This document shows positions 1 to 8,916 of a DNA stretch of 64,000 nt, piece by piece; position 1 is the stretch's first letter; each line of letters opens with the position of its first letter. Under the pieces are notes generated by a model that searched no databases, had not been told where the DNA came from, and saw only the letters and a list, made by a program, of their open reading frames with translations. Both the position numbers and the translations under genes were made by a program. This stretch comes from Paraglaciecola sp. (lineage in GTDB: Bacteria; Pseudomonadota; Gammaproteobacteria; Enterobacterales; Alteromonadaceae): assembly GCA_009993955.1 (NCBI GenBank), contig JAACSL010000004.1, positions 1 through 64,000 on the forward strand. Reading direction: 5' to 3'.

Positions 1-481
1 GCATATTGCCTCAAGAAAAATAAGCCATCCCTTAATATTAGCGACGTTGAGAGAAATGCGATGGTGGCTGCTTAAACCGATCTCAGGTTAATTATTTTTT
101 GCTCAGAGGTAAGCAGCAGAATACGCAGGGTGTAGTGGCTAACAATTTTCAAATACTTGTGCTCAAGCTCAATATCACGTTGCGTGTCTGTCATTTTGTC
201 CTGGTCTCAGCATTAGGCATGTTAATTAAGCCATGCGTGCTCAAGATTTGTTGCATTCCCGCCGAAGAGCAAAAAAATCATCCCAGTGATCAAAACCGTA
301 TCTGATAAATAACGACACTTCAATGCTTTAAATCGAATGGTGAAAAACATAAGGCGCATACCATGTAGTATCATCGCGCCGGCACTATGGCCTATTTTAG
401 CTTGCGTGACACGACGAAATAACCAGTCGCGATTTTAGACAACACCTCAACGGACAACTTAATCTCCACTCATCCGTTTAT
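1..481. other. left-edge region without a confident gene
   Basis: No gene here can be supported with confidence. Frame 1 is open from the window edge to a stop near 75, so a gene tail entering from the left is possible. On the minus strand a frame open from about 430 to a stop at 222-224 contains an ATG at 374. It would encode about 50 residues with one hydrophobic segment (VLITGMIFLLFGG). The frame has no start further upstream, so it could be a small membrane protein or a gene remnant. This is also the region downstream of the cyanophycin operon; I see no clear terminator in it. Confidence 0.3.
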
Positions 482-697
482 TCAGTAACAAGAATTAGGG
501 CTATCGTCGGGGTTCACCTCGCCGTAGACCCCGTCGGGGTCGATATCGTTGTCGAGTAATACTTCACGTACGGTAGTGATGTGGTCAAGTACATGTTGGT
601 AATTATCGCCGTATTCATACTTGGTGACTTCTATCGCCTTCGGCATGTAGCTAAAAGCAATTTTTAGCGCCTGCAATGTTTCGTCTTTGCTACTCAT
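482..697 (-). CDS. 71-residue hypothetical protein coupled to the cyanophycin synthetase paralogue
   Basis: I do not recognise a family. The protein is small, acidic and soluble-looking: no signal peptide, no membrane segment, a predicted helical first half (LQALKIAFSYMPKAIEVT) and an Asp/Pro/Asn-rich tail ending in SCY. An upstream in-frame extension exists, but the ATG at 697 overlaps the previous stop in an ATGA arrangement, so translation is almost certainly coupled to the Mur-ligase gene and 697 is the preferred start. It is the last gene of the cphA transcript. Its position suggests an accessory role in cyanophycin metabolism, such as a regulator, a granule-associated protein or a subunit of the ligase. 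That is inference from context only. Confidence 0.7.
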   Translation of the reverse strand: MSSKDETLQALKIAFSYMPKAIEVTKYEYGDNYQHVLDHITTVREVLLDNDIDPDGVYGEVNPDDSPNSCY

Positions 698-2418
698 TGT
701 GTTGCTCCCTTGAAAGTTGAATCGGTGGTCATTTGCTGGGCCAACCATGCTTGCACTTCCTCTCGTTGTTCTAATACAAACAAAACGACCATCGCCCCAT
801 GTTGGGCTTTGCTAATGGCCAATTGTGTGCCTGCTAAGGGCGTATTACATATCATGATGTGCTCTGCGTTTATGCCACGTTGCAAGAGGTAATGTTTTGA
901 CAAAGCCGGGACTTCACCGGGCTCACGCCCACGTAAGTATTTTTCAATTTCGGCGGCTATGTATAAATCGGCATTAAGTTGAGTGAGCGTTTCGGTGAGT
1001 GCTTGGATATCTTGATTACTACGATCGCCGCCATGACTGAACATAACAATTATTTGCCTAGCAGGTAGCTGTTTCACCATGTTCACCACAGCCTGCACAC
1101 CATGTTGGTTGTGGGCAAAATCGACGATGACTTGGCAATCAGCAACATGGTAAATATTGCAACGACCTGGATTATCTTGTGGGTCTCGACCAAATTCCAG
1201 GAGGCCTTGTCTGATGGCCTTATCGGGCAAAGCCAAGGCTTTACATAGGCCAACCACCCCGAGCGCATTTTGAATATTGTGCACAGCACTGTTGGCTAAT
1301 GACAGCGGCATCCGTTTAGTTTGACCATAGTACTCAAACTGCTGATTTTGATGATAAATGAGCTCGCCATTGCGCACAAATACCGCGCGGCCCCCACTGG
1401 CCAGTTGTTGCTGGATCAGTGTGTTTTGTTCATCAACGCTGTACCAGCAAACTGATTTTTGGATGTTTTGTGCTTGATTTATCACCAAAGGATCATCGGC
1501 ATTGAGTACTAATATGCCAAGGTCATCGAGTGCTTTGGCTACCACAAACTTAATCTGCGCCAACTCTTCCACGGTGTTGATTCCGTATTGGCCGAGGTGG
1601 TCACGCGCCACATTGGTGATCAGTGCGGCATTAACCTTGTCTATCGGTAAACCTCGGCGCAGTATGCCACCGCGCGCTACCTCTAAAAATCCTAATTCAC
1701 AGCGTTTATCTCGCAACAACATGCGGGCGCCAGCTGGGCCGGAGTAGTCGCCGTAGTCAACAATGGTATGGCCAACGCGAATAAAGTCGGTCGACGTTAT
1801 GCCCGCACAAATACCCGCTACTTGCGCAATGTAAGCGGCGAGACGCACACTGGTCGATTTGCCATTGGTGCCCGTGATCATGGCACAGGGAATAGCGTGA
1901 TACGTTGACCAGACTACGTCGCTGGGCGATGGCAGGGCATCGAGGGGCCAACAGCGTGTACTGGCACCCATACCTAAACTGAGTTCATCGTCGTCTATTA
2001 AGCACAGGATTTGACGCTGTTTAGCGGCCTCAACCAAGGCTAATAAGGCCGGATTTTGTTCTTGCACTAAAGCCTGGCGAATTTCGTCTAAACGCGACTT
2101 CCATGCAGGTAACGCTTGATCTTGCAATTCACTGGCACAGCACAGCCATGCCAGTTCGAGTGCATCACAGGCACCATACAAGGCATCAAGAGGTGCACTG
2201 ATGGCTAAATTTAAGCCGTGTTCATGCAAGCGATAACAATGGCTTTCATGCTGCCAGCCTAATTCAGCCAGCAAATTCTGTGTCCAGCGTTGCAAACTGA
2301 ATAGTACTTGTTGCGGATCAATCCCGCTGTGCAATACGTCAATAATCGCACCGGGTTTGTCCCACAACAAGGAAGGGCCAGTGAGCCGACGCACTTCATC
2401 TAATTGAAGTTCAATCAT
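694..2418 (-). CDS. Mur-ligase family paralogue of cyanophycin synthetase (CphA'-like, no ATP-grasp domain)
   Basis: This 574-residue protein contains a complete Mur-ligase half resembling the C-terminal half of cyanophycin synthetase. It has a P-loop ITGTNGKST near residues 181-189, then ARGGILRRGLP, NVARDHLG and a C-terminal FAHN motif, all also present in the adjacent synthetase. The N-terminal 165 residues are not ATP-grasp and I cannot place them. Truncated synthetase-like paralogues next to cphA are known in other proteobacteria. A plausible role is adding one amino acid to a cyanophycin-like chain or joining Asp-Arg units, but the substrate is unproven. I chose the ATG at 2418, preceded by GGAA; an in-frame GTG lies at 2433. 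It sits 21 bases after cphA and overlaps the next gene by 4. Confidence 0.85.
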   Translation of the reverse strand: MIELQLDEVRRLTGPSLLWDKPGAIIDVLHSGIDPQQVLFSLQRWTQNLLAELGWQHESHCYRLHEHGLNLAISAPLDALYGACDALELAWLCCASELQDQALPAWKSRLDEIRQALVQEQNPALLALVEAAKQRQILCLIDDDELSLGMGASTRCWPLDALPSPSDVVWSTYHAIPCAMITGTNGKSTSVRLAAYIAQVAGICAGITSTDFIRVGHTIVDYGDYSGPAGARMLLRDKRCELGFLEVARGGILRRGLPIDKVNAALITNVARDHLGQYGINTVEELAQIKFVVAKALDDLGILVLNADDPLVINQAQNIQKSVCWYSVDEQNTLIQQQLASGGRAVFVRNGELIYHQNQQFEYYGQTKRMPLSLANSAVHNIQNALGVVGLCKALALPDKAIRQGLLEFGRDPQDNPGRCNIYHVADCQVIVDFAHNQHGVQAVVNMVKQLPARQIIVMFSHGGDRSNQDIQALTETLTQLNADLYIAAEIEKYLRGREPGEVPALSKHYLLQRGINAEHIMICNTPLAGTQLAISKAQHGAMVVLFVLEQREEVQAWLAQQMTTDSTFKGATQ

Positions 2419-2439
2419 TTTTCCAATAACCACTGAAAA

Positions 2440-5256
2440 TTAGTCAGCCTCTTCATCAAGCTCAATCACTAAGCGCACGCCACGCTCGTCTTGCACAAGG
2501 CGTTGGCCTTGGGCCAGTTCAAATTTATGTTCGACGGGTTCAAATAATTTATCTGGATAGTCATGGGACGGTTCGTCACCACTGGGTTTGACTTCAACCC
2601 CGCCATTAAAGTGCACAATCTGCTTCCAGCAGCGCGTGATATCGTCGCCAAGAATGATCAACAAATCCCCTTTGTTGCAATCGGCGAGAGCCTGTTCGAT
2701 GGCCTCAGCTTCTGCAGGGATCACCTGTATGGCACTTGCATCCACACCGGCTTTCATTAAAGTATTTTTTAATAACAGCGGCACTTCGTCATGGCCACGT
2801 CCACGACGTGCATCGTCAGCTTTACAGATAAAGCAGTCGAATCCTTTGGCCACGATGGAGGCGGCCTCGACAATGTCCTCGTCGCGTCGGTCACCCGGCA
2901 TCGCCAGCACGATTCGACGTTTACCACTGACATCCAAGCGTGTTGCCAGATCCGTAATAGATTGAATAGCGGCGGGGTTGTGGGCGTAATCAAGGATGAC
3001 TTTGAAGGGATGCTCATTGTAAATATTCAGACGACCCGGCGCCTGATAAAACGAGGTACTGAAAATCCGTAATCCTTGGCGGATATCCTCTAATGAAATG
3101 TTAAAGCTATAGGCTATCGCGGCAGCAAACATGGCATTTTGCACGTTATGAATGGCCTTACCTTCGATGGTGGCTGGAATAAGGTGGGTCCACAACAAGG
3201 GAATGTGTGCACCTCTGTCATACAATGTGATCATGTCACCGTTGATGCCTTTTTCCAGCACTGCAGCCATGCCGCCACTGCGAATATGCTCGCGCACCAA
3301 ACCATGCCCTGGATCCATGGTGACATAACAAATTCGTTGCGCCTCACAAAAATCCGCCATTTGTAAACACAGCATATCGTCGGCATTCAGCACCACACAG
3401 TCTTTAGCGACCTCGACCACCACGCGTTTTATCTGAGCAAGTTGCTCAAGCGTATTGATGCCTCGTAAACCAAGGTGATCAGCGGTGACGTTCAAACAGG
3501 CACTGACGTTTGATTCCATGTAACCCAAACCACGCTTTAATATTCCGCCCCGAGCGGTTTCGAGAATAGCAAAATCGACACTCGGATCGCGTAATACAAT
3601 TTGGGCTGAGGTAGGGCCGGTCATATCACCCTTGACGGTGAGATGGCCATCGATATATACCCCATCAGTGGACGTCATACCGGTGGTGTACCCCGCACTT
3701 TTAACAATACTCGCTAGCATGCGGCTGGTGGTGGTTTTGCCATTGGTGCCGGTAATTGCTGCCACCGGAATACGCGCTTCGCTACCGGCTGGGAATAACA
3801 TATCTAATACTTTACCGGCAACATCTCTGGGCTTTCCTTCGCTTGGTGCCACATGCATGCGAAAACCAGGTGCGGCGTTACACTCACAAATGCCTCCACC
3901 AATTTCTTTGTACGATTTGCTGATATCGTCGGTCAAGAAATCGACACCACCGATATCTAAGCCAATGGCTTTAATCGCCCGCACGGCCATATTGCGATTG
4001 TCCGGGTGCACGATGTCAGTGACATCAATGGCGGTACCACCGGTGGATAGATTGGCCGTAGAACGCAAGTAAAATAATTGGTCTTTGTCTAAAATGGTGT
4101 CCGCTGAGTACCCCGCATCTTCCAACAAACGTTCAGCTTGGTTATCTAACTCTAAACGTGTGAGAACCTTTTCGTGGCCAATACCACGGCGCGGATCCAA
4201 GTTAACAATGTCAACGAGTTGGGCAATGGTAGACACACCGTCACCAATCACATGGCCCGGTACCCGTTTCGCTACCGCGACTAATTCATCGTTCACAACC
4301 AACATGCGGTGGTCAAAACCAGTGATGAAGCTTTCCACCAAGACAGCTTTGCCCGTGCCAAAATTTAAGGCTTCATTACAAGCTTCACGCACCTGTTCAT
4401 CATCAGTTAAATTGATGCTAACCCCACGGCCATGATTGGCATTTAAGGGTTTGATCACCACTGGAAAACCAATTTTGTTGGCGGCGCGTATGGCTTGATT
4501 CTCGCCATACACCATCACTTGTTGTGGCACCGGTAAACCCAAGTCGTTAAGTAAATTATGGGTATCTTCTTTATCGCAAGATATTTCGACGGCGATATGT
4601 TTGGTCTCACTGGTGATCGTTGCTTGAATACGTCGTTGATATTTACCGTGACCGAACTGCACCAAGCTATAATTGTTCAGACGGATCCAAGGAATATCTC
4701 GCTCTTCCGCAGCCTTCACTAAAGAGGCCGTGCTTGGACCGAATTCTTTTCGCTGTGCCATACGCACAAAACTATGTAATTCATCAGCAAAATTGAAGTC
4801 TGGATCAATTTTACTGCTCATCAGAGCTTGCACGTGGGCAGGCATCAAATGGCTTAATAGCCGCAAACCCAATTCTCCAGCTTCTAAACCAACGTCCCGT
4901 TGATGATATTGGTACACGACATCGTAACAGCCTACTTTGCCGCTACTTCGGGTTCTACCAAAGGTTACATCTGAGCCAGCTAAGTCTTGTAACTCAAGGG
5001 CAACGTGTTCCCAAATATGACCAATCCACGTGCCTTCATCTTCTTTTAAACGGCGAATAAAACCGCCTTCTTCACGATAGGAACAGCCGTGTTTTTGCAA
5101 TGACGGGAGGGCGGCAATTAAACCGTCGATAAATGAGGCACCCAGTTTTACTGAAGGCCAATGCTCGAGTTCACCGATATCAATTTGATGGCGAATAACC
5201 GGAAAATTAGCGTATATACTGGGCCCGACATATACGTTGGTGCTGAGAATTTTCAT
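2440..5256 (-). CDS. cphA: cyanophycin synthetase
   Basis: At 938 residues it is slightly longer than the roughly 870-900 usual in cyanobacteria, because of an acidic C-terminal tail. Order of parts: an N-terminal CphA-specific domain (about 1-160); an ATP-grasp domain (about 220-475) with the glycine-rich stretch NHGRGVSINL and the metal-site segment GGGICECNAAPG; then a Mur-ligase domain with P-loop AAITGTNGKTTT near residue 500, ARGGILKRGLG, NVTADHLGLRG and DYAHNP. The family makes multi-L-arginyl-poly-L-aspartate from Asp, Arg and ATP in the cytoplasm without a ribosome: ATP-grasp extends the Asp backbone and the Mur domain adds Arg to side chains. It begins its own transcript unit after a hairpin behind cphB and is followed closely by its paralogue. 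Confidence 0.97.
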   Translation of the reverse strand: MKILSTNVYVGPSIYANFPVIRHQIDIGELEHWPSVKLGASFIDGLIAALPSLQKHGCSYREEGGFIRRLKEDEGTWIGHIWEHVALELQDLAGSDVTFGRTRSSGKVGCYDVVYQYHQRDVGLEAGELGLRLLSHLMPAHVQALMSSKIDPDFNFADELHSFVRMAQRKEFGPSTASLVKAAEERDIPWIRLNNYSLVQFGHGKYQRRIQATITSETKHIAVEISCDKEDTHNLLNDLGLPVPQQVMVYGENQAIRAANKIGFPVVIKPLNANHGRGVSINLTDDEQVREACNEALNFGTGKAVLVESFITGFDHRMLVVNDELVAVAKRVPGHVIGDGVSTIAQLVDIVNLDPRRGIGHEKVLTRLELDNQAERLLEDAGYSADTILDKDQLFYLRSTANLSTGGTAIDVTDIVHPDNRNMAVRAIKAIGLDIGGVDFLTDDISKSYKEIGGGICECNAAPGFRMHVAPSEGKPRDVAGKVLDMLFPAGSEARIPVAAITGTNGKTTTSRMLASIVKSAGYTTGMTSTDGVYIDGHLTVKGDMTGPTSAQIVLRDPSVDFAILETARGGILKRGLGYMESNVSACLNVTADHLGLRGINTLEQLAQIKRVVVEVAKDCVVLNADDMLCLQMADFCEAQRICYVTMDPGHGLVREHIRSGGMAAVLEKGINGDMITLYDRGAHIPLLWTHLIPATIEGKAIHNVQNAMFAAAIAYSFNISLEDIRQGLRIFSTSFYQAPGRLNIYNEHPFKVILDYAHNPAAIQSITDLATRLDVSGKRRIVLAMPGDRRDEDIVEAASIVAKGFDCFICKADDARRGRGHDEVPLLLKNTLMKAGVDASAIQVIPAEAEAIEQALADCNKGDLLIILGDDITRCWKQIVHFNGGVEVKPSGDEPSHDYPDKLFEPVEHKFELAQGQRLVQDERGVRLVIELDEEAD

Positions 5257-5428
5257 GCTTAGTGCATCCCTTTGGCTCTGGGTAAAAAAAGACGTGCCTA
5301 CGTTTTTAACACAGCCCCAGTGCTTCGCACCGACTACCGCTGAGTTGAGTGGATTCCAGTAGCGACTTTCATGGGTTGCACATCAAGTGCAAGAGCCATA
5401 AGAGATCGCCACCAAGCCTCTAAAATAT

Positions 5429-5460
5429 ATAATAAAAGTAGCCTAAGCTACTTTTATTAT
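5429..5460 (-). terminator. hairpin downstream of cphB
   Basis: A perfect 14-bp inverted repeat (arms 5429-5442 and 5447-5460, loop CTAA) lies 27 bases past the cphB stop. The outer stem is AT-rich, so an A/T-rich stretch follows it on the transcribed strand. It probably ends or attenuates the iadA-cphB transcript. The roughly 170 bases between it and the cphA start then leave room for a separate cphA promoter. Confidence 0.6.
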
Positions 5461-5487
5461 TGATGAGTTAGCGCGTCATTAGCGCGC

Positions 5488-6306
5488 TTATTTGATAAAT
5501 GCCTGACGGGCATTCAAATCATAGCGACTGCCACTAGCGAGAATATGCATTTTTAGATTTAATAAGGTCAAGGCGTCACCGCTATTTGCTTCTGCCATAG
5601 AAGAATATTCGATGTTGGAGGGGTCGATGACAGTAATGGCGCCACTGCCTACTACCGTAAATTGGTTTTTATCATCAATAAACGCGGCGGTATCTTCGTC
5701 CAACCCCAGACCAATCAAAAATGGATTGTATGATACGGCACTGAGTAAACGCGCTAGACGGTTACGCTGATTAAAGTGCTGATCAATCACTGCACTGTTC
5801 ACTAATCCAAGTCCGGGAGCCAAACTGACACCGTTTTCAGTAGGGACAATGCCTGATGTACCGCCGGTGATCATATGCTGTGAAACGATCGCCGCACCTG
5901 CAGAAGTCCCAGCATAGTGAACCCCTTTGGCATTTAATTGGCGGATCGCTTTAGCAATGGGAGTACCCCCTAAAATAGTGGATAAACGCAGTTGATTGCC
6001 ACCGGTCACAAAAATAGCAGTGCTTTTTGCTAACAGTGTTAGATATTCCGCTTTTTGCGCATCTGCTCGCTCGCTTATGGGCAAAACGTTGAGTTCACCT
6101 GCCCCAAGTTCAGTAAATAGATGTTGATAACGCTCGCCGGTATCGTCCAATTGTGATGCCGTTGGAATAATGCTGATCACAGAATTTTGGCCACCGGCCA
6201 GAGCAATAAATTTTTTGAGAATTTGTGGATTGTGCAGTTTGTCTTCCGCACCGCCAATGGGGATAACGTAACCCCGAGCGGTACCGTCAATCTTAGGAGA
6301 GGGCAT
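5488..6306 (-). CDS. cphB: cyanophycinase (peptidase S51)
   Basis: This is a 272-residue serine peptidase that cuts cyanophycin to beta-Asp-Arg dipeptides. The nucleophile elbow GTSAGA places Ser135; His177 (DQHFNQR) and Glu204 (GLDEDTAAF) sit at a constant offset of three from the catalytic residues I recall for the Synechocystis enzyme (132/174/201). The opening PIGGAEDK and the TGGNQLRL segment are also typical. I see no signal peptide, so the enzyme should act on intracellular granules. The gene starts with ATG two bases after the iadA stop, so the two degradation genes form one operon. Confidence 0.96.
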   Translation of the reverse strand: MPSPKIDGTARGYVIPIGGAEDKLHNPQILKKFIALAGGQNSVISIIPTASQLDDTGERYQHLFTELGAGELNVLPISERADAQKAEYLTLLAKSTAIFVTGGNQLRLSTILGGTPIAKAIRQLNAKGVHYAGTSAGAAIVSQHMITGGTSGIVPTENGVSLAPGLGLVNSAVIDQHFNQRNRLARLLSAVSYNPFLIGLGLDEDTAAFIDDKNQFTVVGSGAITVIDPSNIEYSSMAEANSGDALTLLNLKMHILASGSRYDLNARQAFIK

Positions 6307-6308
6307 AG

Positions 6309-7481
6309 TTAATTCTCAAATGAGCCTTTTTTAATTATTTGTTTGGCCAAGATATGCCATTGACCAAGGGCCATGACATGTTCAATGCGGTATTGTGTAT
6401 CTAAGATAATTAAATCTGCATCGCAACCGACAGCAATATGCCCTTTCTGCGTGAAATTCATGAGTGCAGCGACATTGCTGGTAAAAAACGGCAAAAAGCG
6501 TTCCAGAGCATAGCCCTCATCGAGAAGCTGATAGAACACCTCGGTCATGGCCATAGAGCTTGCAAAGTCCATGCTGGTCATGTGTCCGTGGTGATCAAAA
6601 CAAGGCAAACAACCACCGCCATCTGAGCTTATGGTTAATTTGTCTTGTGGCAGATCACTTTGCATATAACGTATGAGCGCCTCGGCAGGTTCGTAACCTA
6701 CTTCCCCGGTCTCAAAAGCCGTCACGTCTATCCAGCAACCTAATTTGGTGAGCTCACAGGCTTCATCAAACAGTGCTCTGCGGCGATTCACATGGGTTGG
6801 GTTAAAGGTTCGCGGAGGAATTTCCGACTCAGCGATGGCTGCTCGAACCAATGCCAAACCCCGTTCACCATCGCCTAAGTGCAAATGCACAATGCCTGCT
6901 TTCCCAGTCATTAGACGCGCTACATGAGCATCAGCCGCAACTTTGAGTAACTCTGCTAAGGTAGGCTGGCTGGAACGATGATCGCTGATGGCTAATTCAC
7001 CCACTCCTACCACGGGTTCAAGAAAGACCATGTCGGTTTTAACGGAACCGGTTAAGGTAGTGGGGGGCAAGTGATAACCCCCAGTATAACAATAGGCCGA
7101 CAAGCCTTCTTCACGTAAGGCATAAACCTGAGCTAGCACGGAGGCGGTATTACGGGTCACATCATCGGTACCCAACAAACCCACTGCGGTAGTGACACCC
7201 GCGCGGGTAAATTTGCTCAGCGGCACGGGAGGCACTCGCGTAGCAAATCCTGCCTCACCGCCACCACCAGTAATATGTGTGTGGGCATCAATAAAACCGG
7301 GCAACAATATACAACCTTGCAAGTCCATGACCTGCGGGGCTAACTCTGGACCTAAGCTAGGTTCAGTTTGACCCAACCATACAATTTTACCCGCGGCAAT
7401 GAGAACATGTTGTAAACCCATGGCCTGAGGAGAATAGACCTGAGCGTTTTTCAATAAGATGATACTTGAACTTGGATTCAC
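6309..7481 (-). CDS. iadA: isoaspartyl dipeptidase (M38, metal-dependent)
   Basis: This 390-residue amidohydrolase-fold enzyme hydrolyses beta-aspartyl dipeptides. Here the natural substrate is probably the beta-Asp-Arg released by cyanophycinase, yielding Asp and Arg. Metal ligands can be assigned: His67 and His69 (DAHTH), His201 (HLHLGDGERG), His230 (NPTHVNRR) and Asp287 (SSDGGG). At the bridging position, where E. coli IadA has a carboxylated lysine (162), this protein has Glu162 (GVGELAISDHR). The likely start is a GTG at 7481. It is the first gene of the iadA-cphB transcript and is divergent from the M19 dipeptidase, with 239 bases between them for promoters. Confidence 0.95.
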   Translation of the reverse strand: MNPSSSIILLKNAQVYSPQAMGLQHVLIAAGKIVWLGQTEPSLGPELAPQVMDLQGCILLPGFIDAHTHITGGGGEAGFATRVPPVPLSKFTRAGVTTAVGLLGTDDVTRNTASVLAQVYALREEGLSAYCYTGGYHLPPTTLTGSVKTDMVFLEPVVGVGELAISDHRSSQPTLAELLKVAADAHVARLMTGKAGIVHLHLGDGERGLALVRAAIAESEIPPRTFNPTHVNRRRALFDEACELTKLGCWIDVTAFETGEVGYEPAEALIRYMQSDLPQDKLTISSDGGGCLPCFDHHGHMTSMDFASSMAMTEVFYQLLDEGYALERFLPFFTSNVAALMNFTQKGHIAVGCDADLIILDTQYRIEHVMALGQWHILAKQIIKKGSFEN

Positions 7482-7720
7482 GGTAACTCGTTAAGGCGAT
7501 GCGCAAATGGTGGTCATGCTAAAACACCCAGCGCAGATAACAAAGTGATTTATCGAACAATTGTGCCAATTGACTAAGATCCATTCAGCTTGTGAGCAAG
7601 AGTGCTAGCTCGTCGAGGCTAGGATAATTTCTTGTTTTCAAATGTTGGTATTTCATATTGTTTGTTTATAGTAGTGCGGGTTTAGTTTTCAGCAAAATAT
7701 GAATAAGCAGCAAAGGGAAA

Positions 7721-8901
7721 ATGATGTCGCACATAAAAAAAATTGTCACAGTGACAAGTATCGGTTTAGCCATATTTTTGGTGGCAATATTGGTGTTTGC
7801 TCCGGCCTATGTTGAACAACAGTTTAACCGTGTAGCACGTCCCGTGGTCGAACCCACCATCTCGCTTGAAGCTCAGGCCATGCACGATGCTTTGTTTGTG
7901 GTTGACTGGCACAGTGACAGTTTGATGTGGGACAGAGATCTCAATCAGCAGGCTAGTTTTGGCCACGTCGATTTTCCGCGTTTACAACAAGGTCATGTCG
8001 CCTTGCAGATGTTTACCACCGTGACCAAATCGCCAAGTGGTATCAATTACGAACGTAATGAAGCCACCGCCACTGATAGCGTGACACAACTTGCCTTGGT
8101 GCAAGCCTGGCCACTTGATACATGGCAGAGTTTAACGGCCAGAGCCTTGCATCAAGGGCATAAACTGCATGCTTTTATTGCCGCTAATCCAGAGCAAATA
8201 CACTTTGTTTCATCGAAAAAATCACTGCAAGATTTTCTACTCGCGCGCCAATCTAATCAGTATCTAGTTGGCGCCTTGCTTGGCACGGAAGGCTCCCATG
8301 CCTTAGACGGTGAACTCAATAACATTCAAGTTTTATACGAGGCGGGGTTTCGAATGATGAGTTTGCAGCACTTTTTTGATAATAAACTGGGGGGGCTTTA
8401 CATGGTGTCAGTCAGCAAGGTTTAACCGAGTTTGGCCGTGAAGCGGTAAAACTCATGCAACAAAAACAGATTATTGTGGATGTATCCCATTCTTCACAAC
8501 AGGTTGTCAGAGACGTGCTCAGCATAAGTCAGCGCCCCTTAGTGGTGAGCCACACAGGTTTTTATGGCCATTGCCATAGCCCGCGGAATATTCCCGATGA
8601 ACTAATGCAGGCCATTGCTGAACAAGGCGGGCTTATCGCCGTGGGTTATTGGGATGGCGCGGTATGTGATATTAATCCACAGAGTATTGCCGCGGCCATT
8701 CGGTATGGCATCGAACTCGTCGGCGTCGACCACATTGCGTTAGGTTCAGATTTTGATGGTGCGACCACCACAGCCTTGGATACCAGTGAATTGGTGCAAT
8801 TGACCCAAGCACTCATTGCTGAGGGACTCAATCAACAACAAATCAGCGCTGTAATGGGAGGCAATAGTCTGCGCTTATTGCAGAACAATCTGCCTGACTA
8901 G
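7721..8901 (+). pseudogene. membrane dipeptidase (peptidase M19), frameshifted in a G run
   Basis: Two adjacent frames together encode one M19 (renal-type) dipeptidase. The first runs from ATG 7721 to a stop at 8423-8425; the second is readable through 8901. The break is at a run of seven G (8389-8395). Adding one G restores N-K-L-G-G-A-L-H-G-V and joins the frames. All zinc-site motifs survive across the two parts: WHSD, TEGSHA, DVSHSS, VSHTGF and GSDFDG. An N-terminal hydrophobic segment (residues about 8-26) suggests membrane anchoring or export. The RBS is AAAGGGAAA. It may be a real pseudogene, a slippage-controlled gene, or a sequencing error. Position next to iadA suggests dipeptide use, but this is not shown. 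Confidence 0.85.
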
Positions 8902-8916
8902 TGTTCAACCCTTGGA

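Noticed and set aside
99-305. 68-codon plus-strand frame at the left edge
   Set aside because: It starts with TTG without a ribosome site, and its composition is not protein-like.
2588-4435. Several plus-strand open frames across the cyanophycin synthetase gene, including 3632-4072
   Set aside because: They are antisense to a complete, strongly recognised gene, have no family resemblance and follow from its codon use.
8389-8425. Programmed frameshift as the explanation of the M19 break
   Set aside because: No stimulatory pseudoknot or conserved slippery heptamer was recognised; a simple G-run length error or mutation is more economical.
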